From the NCBI GenBank assembly GCA_015143295.1, contig CM026571.1, forward strand, positions 33,942,505-34,006,504: a DNA stretch of 64,000 nt. The letters run 5' to 3'. Within the stretch, counting starts at the first letter, position 1. Every line of letters starts with the position of its first letter. The notes beneath the pieces were generated by a model, which made no database searches, was not told the origin of the DNA, and was given only the letters and a program-made list of their open reading frames with translations. The DNA comes from Tetracentron sinense. Its lineage: Eukaryota > Streptophyta > Magnoliopsida > Trochodendrales > Trochodendraceae. The translations under genes and the position numbers were made by a program. This document shows positions 1 to 12,650 of the stretch, in pieces.

Positions 1-3000
1 AGGGGTGTGAAAAAATTTGATGCTTCAAAGGGGTTCAAGTTCTCAACTTACGCTCACTGGTGGATTAAACAGGCGGTTCGGAAGTCTCTTTCTGATCAAT
101 CCAGGACAATTAAATTACCAGTAAGTTTTCCTTCTAATGTTTCAAGTCATTCTGCTGTGTTAGAAGACATTGTGGCTCATATAGCAGTATAACAGCATCC
201 CCTTTCCTTCCACATAGGTGCATGTAGATTGTAGACACAAATACATCTTGTTTACTGTTTATCAAGGATAATCCACCTTGAAGCCTTCGTGTTAAATCAT
301 AAATTCGATTTGCCTCGACTATTTTATTTCATCACAGATTCTTGCTATTACCTATTGATGCCCCCTCCTCTACGTTGAAACCTAAACCACAACCACATGA
401 AGAAGAAAAAGATAAAATAGTACACAAGTTTCTGGTCCGTTTATTTCAGAAAAAGAGAATGTTTGGTGTGGGACCCTGCACTATGCTGAAGTTGAAAATG
501 ACAGATGTTGGGTGTCATTTTCTGCTTCTTTGCACTTCCCTCCTTGTCACGCCCCGAAACCTGGGCACAAAATATCTCATCTTATGCAAAGATTCCAGTG
601 TATGATCCGGGAACATATCCCAATGCATAAAGGAAATCATGATCATATGAATCCATAACCAGATTACAATATCCAGCATTGACTAAAATTTCGATATTAA
701 GTTATGCTACTCACTTTAAACCAATGTTTTAAAACCTGAAAACTCAACTCGACTCGGAAACTTGCCGAGTAGAGTCAACTCGAAAACTCGAGCAAAACTC
801 GTCTGAATAATGACACTTAAAAACTCGGACATATGTAATATTTTTCTAATAATATATATGGTATAAATTCAAAATTAATGATAAACCATGCCTGAAATGA
901 GATATATAATTCAATTTATACTTAACACTCCCCTTTGGTTTTTTATTTATACTTAAGAGTGGGCGAGGTGTGTTAAATAAAAGAAAAAAACATAATTTGG
1001 TCACTTGGTTAGGCCGGTTTACTCGATTTTTTGTTTTAACAAAAAAGTACAAAACTTGGGCAAGTCGGGGCGAGGTACTTGGTTTTCAGTGTCAAAACCG
1101 AGTTTTACCTCAAACTTGACTTGAAACCTGGCCGAGTCGAGTTGACTTGGCCGAGTTTCGAGTCGACTCGTCGAGTTTTAATACTCTGCTTTAAACAACT
1201 CAAAGTTACTATTAAAATTCTTCACCACAATCCTTTCTCTTAAAAAAAAGAACGGAAAAAAAAAAACAACTAAATCCACTAGAATGATCTACTAGTTATG
1301 TTACGCCTGAAGAATCCTTATTCTTCCCATTTATTTCCTGAAATTATCAATATCAGAATAACAAGAGTGAGCACAAAGCCCAGCAATAGAACACATCCAT
1401 TAGGTGCACATAAACATCTATGATGTGTGTGCAACAATTTAGAGTATCATCATGTCATTATTTTATTGTCTACGCATGCAAATTACGATAAAATATGCAT
1501 GTAACACCTATCAATTTCCAGAATAGTACATTTTATGTTATGTAATTATTTACTCATTTTACTTGCCATTAGGGGTCATTCATAACTCTACTCTATTGGC
1601 AATCATTCGAGGCAGCACACAACACACCCAAATGGGAAACTTGGGTTCTCTTCACCCAGTTCACCACCCCTGGGGTTGTACACAACGTCCCCCAATAATC
1701 CATTTAGGGTTCGTACACAACTTCATCCAAGGACCCAATCGTGGAGTAGAACACATCTCACCCCATTAACCAACCTCGATTTAGGGATCATACTTAACTC
1801 ACCCACTGACTCATCTTAACCGACCTTAGTTTAGGGATAGTACATAACCCATCCAAGGACCCATTCTTGGAGTGGAACATATCTCACCCCATTAACGGAC
1901 CCCGATTTATGAATAGTACATAACTCATCCAAGGACCCATTCTTGGAGTAGAATATGTCTTACCCCATTAACGGACCCCGATTTATGGAAAGTACATAAC
2001 TCATCCAAGGACCTATTTTTGGAGTGGGACATATCTCACCTTATTAACGGACCCTGATTTATGGATCGTACATAACTCATCTAAGGACCTATTCCCGGAG
2101 TAGAACATATCTCACCCCATTAACGAATCCTAACATGCTTACACTTAACCATCATTTCGATGTCATAATATTAATTCATAACTTCCTTACTATAGCGGCC
2201 TATACCACCATAGTAAGGGAGATTAAGCTATACAACTTAAAGTTATGACACAATACATATTCATAATATGCATAATTCAGTTATACACTATATCGAAGAA
2301 TTCAAAGAACAATGTGGCATACATTTAAAGTTATAACACATTACAGATGACAACCTTATCAAAATTATCGAATTAACAAATTATTCAAATTAGTAACATA
2401 TAGTCTCAGATCTACTTTACTTGTTCAGTTTCTAACAATAACAAAAGAAGATAAAACATAACAGTCTGCAAACAATCAGTCATTCAAAATTTACAACTCA
2501 ACGCTCCAAACTCCAATGGTTACCAACCATAGTTTTCTGGAAAGAAGACTTACAAGAATACGTAGGAAAAATACAAACTTTGAGAGAATTGATAGTTTAC
2601 TATTTTCTAAAATAGATTAACCATTGAAAGAAATTCTGCACAATTTCAGTCTCGACCACTCATTAAAACAATAATTTCTATAATTTTATTTCTTCATAAT
2701 AATGAATGAAATTTACCTTCCTAAAACCTAGATTCAAAATTCCTTTGAAGGTCATAAATACTCTAATTTATTTAGAAATATTTATATAAGAAAACATTTA
2801 TTGAAATAGAATGATCTGCAGAGTTTCTAAACCGACAGTGCGGTCTAGAATGATTTCCGAAAATGATTTCCAAACATTATGAAATGTTACAGTGAATCTA
2901 CATAGCCTCTTGGGATGTCACGAATAAAACAAATTTGAAAAATAATTAATTCGTGATTTTCAATAATTCTTCCATTACTAATGGTCCAAGAAAAATAAAG

Positions 3001-6000
3001 GCAGACATTACATTCTAAACTATTTCAAAAATCCAATAAATACAGTAGACGATTTCTAAAAATTCTATAATTTTGCAGAAAGCATTCCTAGTCTCTTGGA
3101 AAGTTACGACTGAAACATATTAAATAACGATTTCGTGATTTTTAATAATTCTTCCATTGCTATTGGTTCAGGAAAAATACAATCATCACAAACAAAAGTT
3201 AACAAATACTATTATTGATCCATACAAATTAAATATATACAAATCTTAAACAAACAACAAAGATTAATGGAGTATTTACTTGCCTTTTCTTCGAAGGTTA
3301 AGGTCAAAATCAACCAGGAAGAGATCATCTCTAATGGATTAACCTCCACTCCTCGATAAGCTCGAACCTCGAGCGTCATATCTTGATCTCTAAACTCGAA
3401 TGGATCTTCCAAAAATTCAGCCGTCGGCTTCCCTTTCTTCAACACATTCTCCACTCTAAAGAATTAGGTTTTCTGATTAATGATCCCTAATTAGGTTTTC
3501 ACTTTGCTTTTATAAAAACTCCATTCATTATTTACCAAAATGCCATTACTAATTGTATTTGGTCCCCCGGTACACTTGGTCTCATTCCTCTTCTAGTGCA
3601 CGAGCAAGCAGGCTAGATAGATTTCTTGTCTACCCTGACTGGGAGAGCAAGTTCCCAAATGTCATCCAGACCACTCTCCCTAGACTGATTTCGGATCACT
3701 CTCCTATTGCCCTAGAGTCTGGATGTTTCCAAGGTGGTCCAATGCCTTTTAGATTTGAAAATATGTGGCTGGAGGATGATAGACTTAAGGCGTTACCGCA
3801 TTAGTGGTTGAGGTTTGGCAGGCCCCGAGTGGGTGGGGTTCCCCTTGCACCCACTTTGGTCTTAAACTTAAAGCCCTCAAGCTAAGACTCAAAGCGTGGA
3901 ATAGGGAGGTATTTGGAAACATCCAAATTCGTTTAGCTTCCCTTCTTCGCGACATCAGGGCATTAGAGCGCACTGCGGAAGTGAGACCCCTTTCTGTTGA
4001 CGAAAGTCGGGTTAAGGAATCAAAAGAACTTGAATATGTGCACGCCCTGAAATTAGAAGAGATCCGTTGGAAACAGAAAGCGAGAGTACGATGGTTGAAA
4101 GAGGGCGATTGGAACACGAAGGTTTTCCACAAGATGGCTAATTCCCACAAAAAAAGAAATTTCATATCTAAACTAAGAACAGATGGGGTGTGGAAAGAGG
4201 GGAGAACCGAGGTGGCTGCGAGTGTGGTGTCATACTATAGAGAGTTATACAAGGAACAACATCCATGACGTCCAAAATTGGATGGCCTCCCGTTTTTACG
4301 CCTCTCCCAGGCTCAAAGAGAGGCATTGGAGGCTCCTTTTGAGATGGAGGTGGTTGTGCGCACATTACAGGGTATGGCTGGGGATAAGGCTCCTGGGTCG
4401 GATGGTTTCACCATTGAGTTCTACAGATCTTGCTGGGATATAGTGGGGGAGGATGTCTTAGCTGTGTTGTTAGAGTTATATCAGTCCGGATCCTTTGATA
4501 GAATGATTAACAACACGTTTATGGTATTGATCCCAAAAAAGGAAGGTGTAGTGGACATGAAGGAGTTTCGCCCAATTAGTCTGGTTGGTAGTGTCTATAA
4601 AATTCTCTCTAAAGTTTTAGCAGGTCGTCTCAAGATGGTAATGAACTCCATCATTTTGCCGGAACAAGGTGCATATGTGGGCTGCAGACAGATCCTAGAT
4701 GAGATTCTGATAGCTAACGAATGCATAGATGAACGAATCCGTTCGAAAGTCCCTGGCATTTTATGCAAAGTAGATCTAGAAAAGGCATACGATCACGTCA
4801 ATTGGGACTTCTTAGATTATGTGCTTAGGAGGATGGGCTTTGGCCTTAAATGGCGACATTGGATAAAATCATGCATCTCCACGGTGTCTTTTTCGATACT
4901 CATCAACGACAACCCGGAGGGCTACTTTCCAAGTTCCCGTGGACTACGACAAGGAGATCCCCTCTCTCCATTTGTCATTGTCTCCGAGGCTTTGAGTCAA
5001 ATGCTCACCAGAGCCAACGGTCCTATATTTGATGGTTTCAAAATCGGTCAGGGGCAAAAGCGCATATCCCATCTTCAATTTGCAGATGACACTCTAATCT
5101 TCTACAACGCTTCATGTCAAAATTTGTTAGCCCTTAGATGTTTATTCTGATGCTTTAAAGCTGTATATAGTCTGAGGCTAAACTTGGCCAAATCAGAAAT
5201 CATAGGTGTGGGTCATGTGGGGAACGTTCCAGTGTTAGCGTCATGCCTAGGTTGTAAAGTGGGGTCTCTGCCATCAGTTTATTTGGGTATACCACTGGGT
5301 GCGACTTTCAAGGCCAAGTCGGTCTGGGAACAGGTGGTGGACAGGTTCGTCCATTGCTTATCGGGTTGGAAAGCACAATGGCTATCCAAAGGAGGGAAGC
5401 TAACCTTGATTCAGAGTGTTCTGAATAGCTTACCCACATATTCATGTCTACCTTCACCATTCCTCGGTCGGTTGCTACTAACCTTGAAAAGATTCAACGA
5501 GATTTTTTGTGGCACGGGAAAGACGACAGTTTTAGGTATCACGTATCACTTAGTCACATGGGATAAAGTTTGCGCGCTAAGAGTAATGGAGGTCTGAACC
5601 TGAGGCCCTTAGGCATTACCAACAAAGCCCTGTTAAGAAAATGGATTTGGAGGTTTGGTGAGGATCGAGGAAGCTTATGGAGGTCAGTCATAGTGGCCAA
5701 ATATGGTGAGGTATCTTGCTGGATTCCGCGAGGAGGCCATGTCACTCACGGGGTAGGATTGTGGAAGAGCATCATAGGGGTTGCTAGATTGGTTGTGCCG
5801 TATTTTCGATATCAGGTAGGCAGAGGTTCAAAGGTTAGATTTTGGAAAGACATCTGGTGTGGTCCCACTCGACTGAAGGATGACTTCGATAACATTTTCA
5901 CTTTAGCAATCGATAGGAATGCTCTAGTGCGAGACTGTTTTGAGTTGGAGGGTTCGGAGGTGGTATGGTGTCCATCGTTGAGGAGGGACCTCAACGATTG

Positions 6001-7960
6001 GGAGGTGAACGATCTATGTCGTCTTCTTCAGTGTCTTGGTTATGTTCTTGTGAGTCCTCAGATCAGAGATATTAGAATGTGGTCTAAAGGCAACAATGGT
6101 CAATTCTCAATCGGGTCACTAGTCAAGTCCTTAGAGTCACGCCCTTCTACACCTTTCCCACATAGGATTGTGTGGAATCGAGGAATTCCCTCCAAGGTAT
6201 ATTTCTTCTTATGGAATATGGCATTAAATAAAATTCTTACTTGTGATCACCTAAAATCTAGAGGTTGGAGGTTGGCCAACTGTTGCTTTTTGTGCCTTCT
6301 CGCGGAAGAGACGGTGGACCACTTGCTCTTGCATTGCCCTATGGTGGGGGAGGTATGGGGATACTTTCTATCCCGCGTTGAGGTGGATTGGGTCTTTCCT
6401 TCGTCCTTTCAAAACTTTTTATCTTGCTGGGTCTTGATGAGTGAGGATAGTGCTCGGAAGGTACTTTGGGTTGTTGTCCCGGGGGCCATTTCATGGGTTA
6501 TGTGGAAAGAGCGCAACAAGAGAGTTTTCGAGAACTCTCATTCGTCCCTTACCCGTATATGCTCACGCACACGATTATTGGTCTTAGAGTGGGCAAGCAT
6601 TCGTCACGCGGAAGAAGACGTGCAATCCATCTTGGAGGATCCCTAAAACATTTCCATTTTGCTGTTTTGGTTTTTCCCTATGCTCAGTTTGTATCTTTTT
6701 GTGTTCTCTCGGGTTTACATTCTTGTAAACTTTGTATATCTCTTCTTTGATTAATACAAGTCTTATTGATAAAAAAAACTGTGTTTGGTTTCAAACCATA
6801 ACTAAACCTGATTTATGAATTATTCTAACCTCAAGTCAAATTAATTATCATGTCCAAACACTTAACACTAAAATTACCAAAATGCCCTTAGAAGAAGAAA
6901 TTACTAAAATATCCCTACCATTAAATTAGATGAAATTAGGGTCACTACACTCCCATATTCAGTGATCTTTAGTGTTTCCACACCATGTGGGCCTTTCTAG
7001 CAGTTTGCCACTTTTTCAGAGATCTGAAACTTTTCTTTCCATGACTGCCCCTAGATAATTTCCCTTTCAGAATTGCAGTGTTGAGGATTGTGGTGTTATT
7101 GTCTAGTCTTTTTGGTCTTGCATCACAGGTGATGGTTTTGTTAACTGAATTTACTCAGCTCAAGAAGAAAAAGGAACTAAGCAAAATTACTGTAAAGAAA
7201 ACCAGATCCATTTTTCTTTCTGTTAAAATTATACATGTTCTTTGTCAGCTTGATTTTTAAGACTCAAGTGTAATGAGTAATAAACTGACTAAATTGTTGA
7301 TGAAATCATTGATTTACGATGCAATTTTTCCTTTTGTGTAATAATTACCTTAATTATCCATTTTAACGTCCTTGAGATGAACAGTTTCACATGGTCGAGG
7401 CTATTTATCGAGTAAAGGAGGCTAGAAAGCAACTGTATAGCAAGAATGGAAGACATCCTGATAACGAAGAAATTGCAGAGGCAACAGGGTTGTCTATGAA
7501 GAGGCACACGACTGTATTACTAACCCCTAAAGCTCCAAGATCTCTTGACCAGAAGATTGGAATCAACCAAAATCTAAAGCCTTCGGTCTATTCTCTTTGG
7601 TTCCCTTCCTGTATGTCAACTGCTATACACACCTATCTTATATGTTTGTTGATGGGTGCTCTCTCTTATTTTTAGGAGGTGATCGCAGATCCAGATGCTG
7701 AAACAACTGAAGATCTGCTGATGAAGCAATTTTTGAAGCAGGACCTAGAGAAGGTGCTGGACAGTCTCAATACAAGGGAGAAGCAGGTGATTAGATGGAG
7801 ATTTGGGCTTGAAGATGGAAGGATGAAGACATTGCAAGAGATCGGGGAGTTGATGGGTGTGAGCAGAGAAAGAATCCGGCAAATAGAGTCGAGTGCTTTT
7901 AGGAAGCTGAAGAATAAGAAGAGAACCAAAAATTTGAAACAGTACACATTTAGAATTTAG
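1..7960 (+). CDS. SIG1: Plastid RNA polymerase sigma factor, SIG1-type, last three exons (partial)
   Basis: Exons read 1-120, 7385-7585 and 7676-7960 (stop TAG). The first continues from outside the window and ends in a GTAAGT donor; the second starts after an ACAG acceptor and ends at a GT; the third follows a TTTTTAG acceptor. Exon 1 encodes sigma-70 region 2.3/2.4 ([16 protein letters not shown]), exon 2 region 3 ([20 protein letters not shown], then [10 protein letters not shown]), exon 3 region 4 with the helix-turn-helix that reads the -35 box ([20 protein letters not shown]). These factors are nuclear-encoded and direct the bacterial-type plastid polymerase to photosynthesis promoters. 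The KPSEVIADP junction and the C-terminal QY resemble SIG1 rather than SIG2-SIG6, from memory of the family. All three frames are open and splice in phase 0, so the gene is probably functional despite a 7.3 kb intron. The symbol is less certain than the family. Confidence 0.88.
722..1188. mobile_element. hAT-type MITE
   Basis: A perfect 8-base target duplication CTTTAAAC (714-721 and 1189-1196) flanks the element, the hallmark of hAT transposons. The ends are imperfect inverted repeats: CAATGTTTTAAAAC at the left against CAGAGTATTAAAAC at the right. The subterminal parts are rich in ACTCG/CGAGT motifs in both orientations. It has no coding capacity. It lies inside the solo LTR, so it inserted later. 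Confidence 0.75.
1713..2143. repeat. 76-bp tandem repeat inside the LTR
   Basis: Units starting with GTACATAACTCATCC begin at 1840, 1916, 1992 and 2068, exactly 76 bases apart, with degenerate earlier units at 1713 and 1789 (the latter shortened by 25 bases). Each unit contains CCAAGGACC and ATCTCACCCCATTAACG. More diverged relatives continue back to about 1570. Confidence 0.85.
3565..6779 (+). mobile_element. 5'-truncated L1-type LINE, dead
   Basis: The element begins within the endonuclease (SRLDRFLV, then SDHSPI about 3601-3712), continues through a reverse transcriptase (about 4390-5130: [22 protein letters not shown], catalytic FADD at 5083-5094) and a zf-RVT domain (about 6172-6390, with C, C, H, C ligands in [17 protein letters not shown]), and ends in a short poly-A tail at 6771-6778. 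Candidate target copies TGTATTTGGT (3555-3564) and TGTGTTTGGT (6780-6789) flank it. The reading frame is broken near 3803, 4266, 5148 and 5580. It lies sense to the sigma gene inside its intron. ORF1 is absent, as expected from incomplete reverse transcription. Confidence 0.88.
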
Positions 7961-8544
7961 TTCTTTGCGGGAGAGTAATGGGCTTGAAATTCTCATCTCT
8001 TTTTCTCATATTTTCTCTATTCTCTTTCTTTTCCCGGGGATGGATAATGCATCTGTATTTACCTTCCTTTTCCTGTAACTCATAGTAAATTTATTCAGAA
8101 TCTTATTAATTGGTTGTGCACATAATAACAAAGTACCCTTCTTTTCTGAACTGTCACAAAAAATTCGTGACTTTTTCGTCAACGATTCAATCACTAATTA
8201 TTCACCACTTCTAGAAAAAATCCAGACTTAAAAATAAAATAAAATATATATATATATATCAGATTTTGTGGTTAATAAATGATATGTACTGGTTTGTGAA
8301 TTTAATAATTACTCATATTATTATTATTATTAGTTTATTTCCCCAGCTTTTCTCCTTTTCTTTTGACCTTTTCATATTTTTCTAATTTTTCTGAAATTTT
8401 GCCTAAGCTGAATAGTTCTGGTGACTAAGGTTCTGCAGAGAAATAAGATTTCGACTTAGTATGCTTAAGTATGACCAAAAGGCTAGTACAAGCAACTCTG
8501 AGTAAGAAAAGGTAACGTGCGTTATTCCTTACTTAAAGAAACAG
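7961..8544. other. 3' flank of the sigma factor gene, AT-rich, no gene seen
   Basis: T-rich sequence that should hold the sigma-factor 3' UTR and polyadenylation site, then a (TA)n run near 8240-8260 and a (TAT)n run near 8318-8335. Nothing coding was recognised. Confidence 0.5.
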
Positions 8545-11255
8545 AAAACTCTTGGACTGTCTCTGTGGAAGAAATGGCTGAGATTGGGACGCAGCATGAT
8601 TCTATGCAAGGCCAAATAATAACCGACCAACATGAGGGCCATAATGCAGACATCTATCCATAAGTGGTTCCACGGTCCTAATGGCAGGAAAATCTACAAC
8701 TGGGCACAAGACTCGTAATAGTCAATTCTCAGTCTACTGTGTTGGTGTAATTGGGCTAAATCCCTGCACACATAGCCACTTAGCAAATACATACAGATAA
8801 TAATGCAGTTAAATAAACAATTAATTAAGGTAGAGAATCGCTTCGCTAAGAGGCGCTACAAGTGAGTCTTTCTTGAAGATAGTCGAAGCCTCCCATGTGC
8901 AAGGGATATGACAGCTCTATCTCCGGGATACAACTCAGCTCGGATTCTCTCCGGTCTTCCCAACGAGTTTGCATTACTCGGTAGAAGACGGGGTACTGAT
9001 CTTCCTTTAGGATGTCCTTTAAAATTAAATATATATATTTATATATTCATTTAATTAGGGTTTCCCTAATTATCCAAGTGTCTTAAAGTCCCTTCGGATT
9101 TGTAGTAAGAGATACTCTAATTAATTAGATAATTTCTAAAATTATCATTTTACCCCTTAAGGTTTAAAGGTCTGTTTGGTTACAGGGTTAAGTCCACTCT
9201 GGTTTGGTTTAATCCTGTTTTAACCTATTCCAGAATATGTCTGTACCTATTCTGTTTGGTTACAAAATCTGTTCTGGTTTGACCAGAATCAATTCTGCAC
9301 AGAATCTATTCTGGTTTGGCCATAATCAATACTGTCTTAGGTCCCGTTTGGTTACAGATTTTAAGTTAATTCATTTTAACTTAATCCGAGTCTGTTTGGT
9401 GACAAGATTATACTCAATCCGATTTTATCAGTTCGGGTTCTACTTTGGTGCAAGAACAGGCTTGTCTAGATTAACCCATTCCACAAGATACCCTTGATTG
9501 GGTTCATCATGTGGATATGGTAGGATCACCCGAAATCAGATGGTCACCAAGATGGTTCTGTCCATATAGGACAGATCCACTATTCTACTCGATCTGGAGT
9601 CCCAGATCGGGCAACCGAATAGTATGGACAGTTGAGAAGCCCGAAGGCATTCTACAACCTCATCAGGAGATAGATAAAGCTATCCATTTCCTAGTATCCA
9701 TGGATCTCAATCGATTCGGATAGCCTGCTGGGTCTGGTTCTAGGCTTCTAGATAATGGGTCAAGGTCACCATCTTCTCCATCAAGCTCAAGGACCACCAT
9801 TAATGGAGATATCCAGGTTAGGGTCCTCCTAAGAGGTCCCTAGTATAGAGTCATCCTGATGGACCATGGCTACTCGGAGTAGACTGGACCCGGGTGCACC
9901 TACTCTGGTCTGGTGGCTCACTGGACTGGGTCCACGGATCAGGCTCACTGGTCTCTAGGCTCTGTGGTCTGGGCTCACAAAGCAAGCTACACTCCACGGA
10001 TCAATCTCTGGTCTGAGTTCCAACAACTCTTAGACACTCCCCAAGCCCCTCTATTTATAGAGGACCAGGGTCCCCTTGCATGCACATGGGCTCAGCCACC
10101 TGACTAGGCCCTCCTACACCAAGCAGGCCACATGGCATACAGGGTTAGGCCTTGGTTAGAGCAGCCCATCATGGGCCTACACGCACAGGCCTGCACCCAC
10201 TGACCCTAGGCACTCATGAGATCTGATCCACCTGACACACCCATGTGTGTCCTCGGATCTCACACACCCAGATCCGACGGTCCAGATTAGTCACCCAAGC
10301 GACGATGCGCACGTGCGAAGTGCAAAGTGCACCTCATAGCGCCCAAAGCCCTATGCCCGCACTGCACCCGCACCCAACCTTGACCCCGAGCCCGTGCTTG
10401 TGCGTGTGCGCTCACGCTCGCTGCGAGCGTAGCTCGTGCACCCTAGTTATCATCTAAAGGAATTGGTGGGTCAAAGTCTACACCTCATGCTTGGTTGTTG
10501 ACAACTAAACAACCAAGGGGGTAATTAAACTCTTTAGATTTTCTCTTCTTTTCCAATGTGAGACTAAAGAACTAGGGGAAATGCACTAAAAGTGTGTTTT
10601 CTTTCTTTCAAGAGATTAAACACACAACCTAACCAAAGATTAAATTAAATGAGAGTTTTAGTCCATGATTAAAATCAAATCCCTGGATCCTAATGATCCG
10701 GTTTTTAATAATTTAAAACAATATTAAATAAAAAATCAACATACTGAACCCTCGAGAAGCACTGTAATAGTAGCTCAAGTACTTCAACCAGACAATGAAG
10801 GGAGGGATTTGTTGGCCCAACGATGAGGAAGACAAGGGTGGTGGCCTTTTTGACATGCACCAATTGCGCTAGGCCGAGACTTTGGGAGACAAGGATGTTG
10901 TTGTAGAGACGACAAGCAGGGAAAGGATGAAGGTGATGGGATCGGCCTTCAGTCTTCCCATTCCCATCCAATAGGGTAGGTCTCCAGCAGTCCTGGCTAG
11001 GAAGTAGGAGGAGAGGCGGTACATGCCAGAAGAGCATTGTTCTTTCTTGGGGAAACGTGAAGACGACCTTTTAGAGTGGGAAGAAGCCCTAGAACACAGA
11101 GAAGAAGAAGAGAAGGGCAATCTGCAATCAATAAGAAAACCTTGGTGGGATATTACCAAAGTATTCATCATCTTCTTATTTTTTTTTTTTAAAGCAGAAG
11201 AAATCCTTAAGCAGCCTTGGATATGAGATGTAGGGGAATGCCACCACACATGGGC
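8545..11255 (-). pseudogene. ABCG (white-brown complex) half-transporter, C-terminal fragment, split by a solo LTR
   Basis: Read on the minus strand, the three frames together give the transmembrane domain of a plant ABCG transporter. Landmarks are VWWHSPTSHIQ (about 11220-11253), LLFFFSVF then GFFPL and VFTFPQERTML (about 11030-11125, with stops between), SGMYRLSSYFLARTAGDLP, YWMG and LKADPITFILSLLVV (about 10905-11025), and the tail VLCPVVDFPAIRTV then WIDVCIMALMLVGY (about 8600-8700). Frameshifts and stops occur throughout and no ATP-binding half is present. The stretch before LLFFFSVF ends in TTGATTGCAG and looks like an old intron. A 2 kb solo LTR interrupts the C-terminal portion. Intact members export lipids or hormones across the plasma membrane; this one cannot. 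Confidence 0.8.
8740..10741. mobile_element. Solo LTR (2.0 kb) inside the ABCG pseudogene
   Basis: It opens TGTTGGTGTAATT and closes AAAAATCAACA, and is flanked by perfect 5-base target copies TACTG at 8735-8739 and 10742-10746. There is no coding sequence inside. The only TATA-like box is on the minus strand near 10050 (CTATAAATAGAGG), which suggests minus orientation. The interior carries repeats of GTTTGGTTACA (about 9170-9400). Joining the flanks restores continuity of the ABCG match, independent support for the boundaries. The superfamily is undetermined. Confidence 0.82.
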
Positions 11256-11909
11256 GGAGCCATGAATTTTTCCTTGGGGGCCAAGTACATATATCAAGAA
11301 AATTGATAGGTTTGAGGGTATGGTCTTGGGGTCTCGCGGAAATTTATTTTTGAGTAATGATTCCATTGTAGTCATAAAATTCTTTAATGATGCATTCCAT
11401 AAAGGTCAAGTGACAAAAAAAATTAAGAGCCCCCCCTTTTGGGAGTCATTATATAAATATGTTAAATATTTTTATTTTTTATATTATATATGTAAGAAAA
11501 GGAAATTAATTCTTTCCATGGGTGCATTTCGCGAACGGAACTGTAAGGGGAAATTCTCGGATTCTCCTAGTGTCACTGCTTTACTGGTTGAAGGATGATT
11601 GTTTAATCCGGAGTTCCTGAGGAGAGGCCTTCCGCCTTGTCAAAGACACTCCGAAGCTTAAGTCAGTAATGACATGGTAGAAAGCAAGAAGAAAAGAGGA
11701 AGCTATAGGAATTCTTTGGGTAGGGCCTGTGCACTTGGGATGTGATGAGACAAAGGGAGTAGTGGTGTAATCTTAGGGAGAATTGCCAACCCCTTACCAC
11801 TGGGCATCCCGTCTTATTTATAAGCACAAGTTTACCATGGTCATCCATATAATCTAACCTAATCATCACACTTATGTCAGACAAAGATCTCCACATAAAT
11901 GCATATCCC
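11256..11909. other. Repeat remnants, no gene seen
   Basis: At 11255-11285 lies GGGCGGAGCCATGAATTT followed by GGGGGCC, the same signature as the G-tract element at 57367-57836, so this is probably a diverged end of that family. The rest shows no recognisable coding or terminal structure. Confidence 0.4.
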
Positions 11910-12650
11910 TTCTGAAACATCCCCGTTCAATGATTCATTTGACTTAGAGGGGGGTGAATAGGTCTTCCTAACAATGTCTACTAATTTTAAATTTAACAAG
12001 TTATTAATCAGAGTTATGGTAATAAAGTAATCAAGTGCGGAAATATTAGAAAACACACAATTCACAACACACAAGATTTTTTACGTGGAAAACCCTTCCA
12101 GGAAAAACCATAGGACATAATCCAGCACAAAATCCATGAGAATTCTTATCAAGTACAAGACTCGAATCTTACCCAACCAGAGACCAAACACTATTCCTCG
12201 GTACAGATTCTTCATCTTGAAGTCCATGAACTCCTTATTCGATCTCTGCAACAACTTCGGTTCCTCACTGGCCAACGCATCTTAAAGTTTTCAACCACGA
12301 TCTCCAAAAATCGATCTCCATCCTCGACGGCTTTGGCTCACGCCAACCAAAAGCTCACATAGAGCACACAACGTGTATTGAAGATTTTAGTAGTCTTCTA
12401 GAGGGATCTCAAACACCATGGAGATCAACCAATACAAGAACAAGAAATAAAAGGTCAATCTTACATAATCTAGAGAGTGAGAGAGGAGAACAATGGATAT
12501 CCACCAAGAAGGGATTGAAGAACCCCAAAATATTCAGAGAAGTCTCTAAACTCTTTACCTTAACCTTAGAACAAGCTAAGGTCATTACTTGAATAGCCAA
12601 AGCAATTCCATTGCTAAAAATGAGTTTAGACAGTTTTTAGAAACCGAATA
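11910..12650. mobile_element. LTR-retrotransposon non-coding remnant
   Basis: The phrases TTAGAGGGGGGTGAATAGG (about 11943-11961) and TTTTTACGTGGAAAACCC (about 12077-12094) are familiar from plant LTR retrotransposon non-coding regions, from memory. No ends, target duplications or proteins were found, so the boundaries are arbitrary. Confidence 0.4.

Larger units (their letters stand above)
545..6949 (-). mobile_element. Solo LTR, probable chromovirus (Del/Tekay-like) Ty3/gypsy, split by a nested LINE
   Basis: On the plus strand it opens TGTCACGCCCCG and closes GGGTCACTACA, the TG..CA ends of an LTR. It is flanked by near-identical 5-base target copies: CTCCT (540-544) and CTCCC (6950-6954). 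Without the 3.2 kb LINE it is about 3.2 kb and has no gag-pol, so it is a solo LTR left by LTR-LTR recombination. Read on the minus strand, a TTTATAAAAGC box near 3515 precedes a leader, so the element's orientation is minus. A 76-bp satellite lies in the downstream half, the same layout as the LTR at 61104-63843. The lineage is inferred from layout only. Confidence 0.68.
121..7384 (+). other. Transposon-swollen intron of the sigma factor gene
   Basis: The intron has a good GTAAGT donor and an ATGAACAG acceptor. About 6.4 kb of its 7.26 kb is explained by one solo LTR with elements nested inside it; the host intron sequence proper is only about 420 bases on the left and 430 on the right. All inserted coding sequence is dead. 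Confidence 0.8.

Noticed and set aside
10245-10457. Small open frame in the GC-rich part of the solo LTR
   Set aside because: It lies within an LTR bounded by perfect target copies, with low-complexity composition and no recognisable domain.
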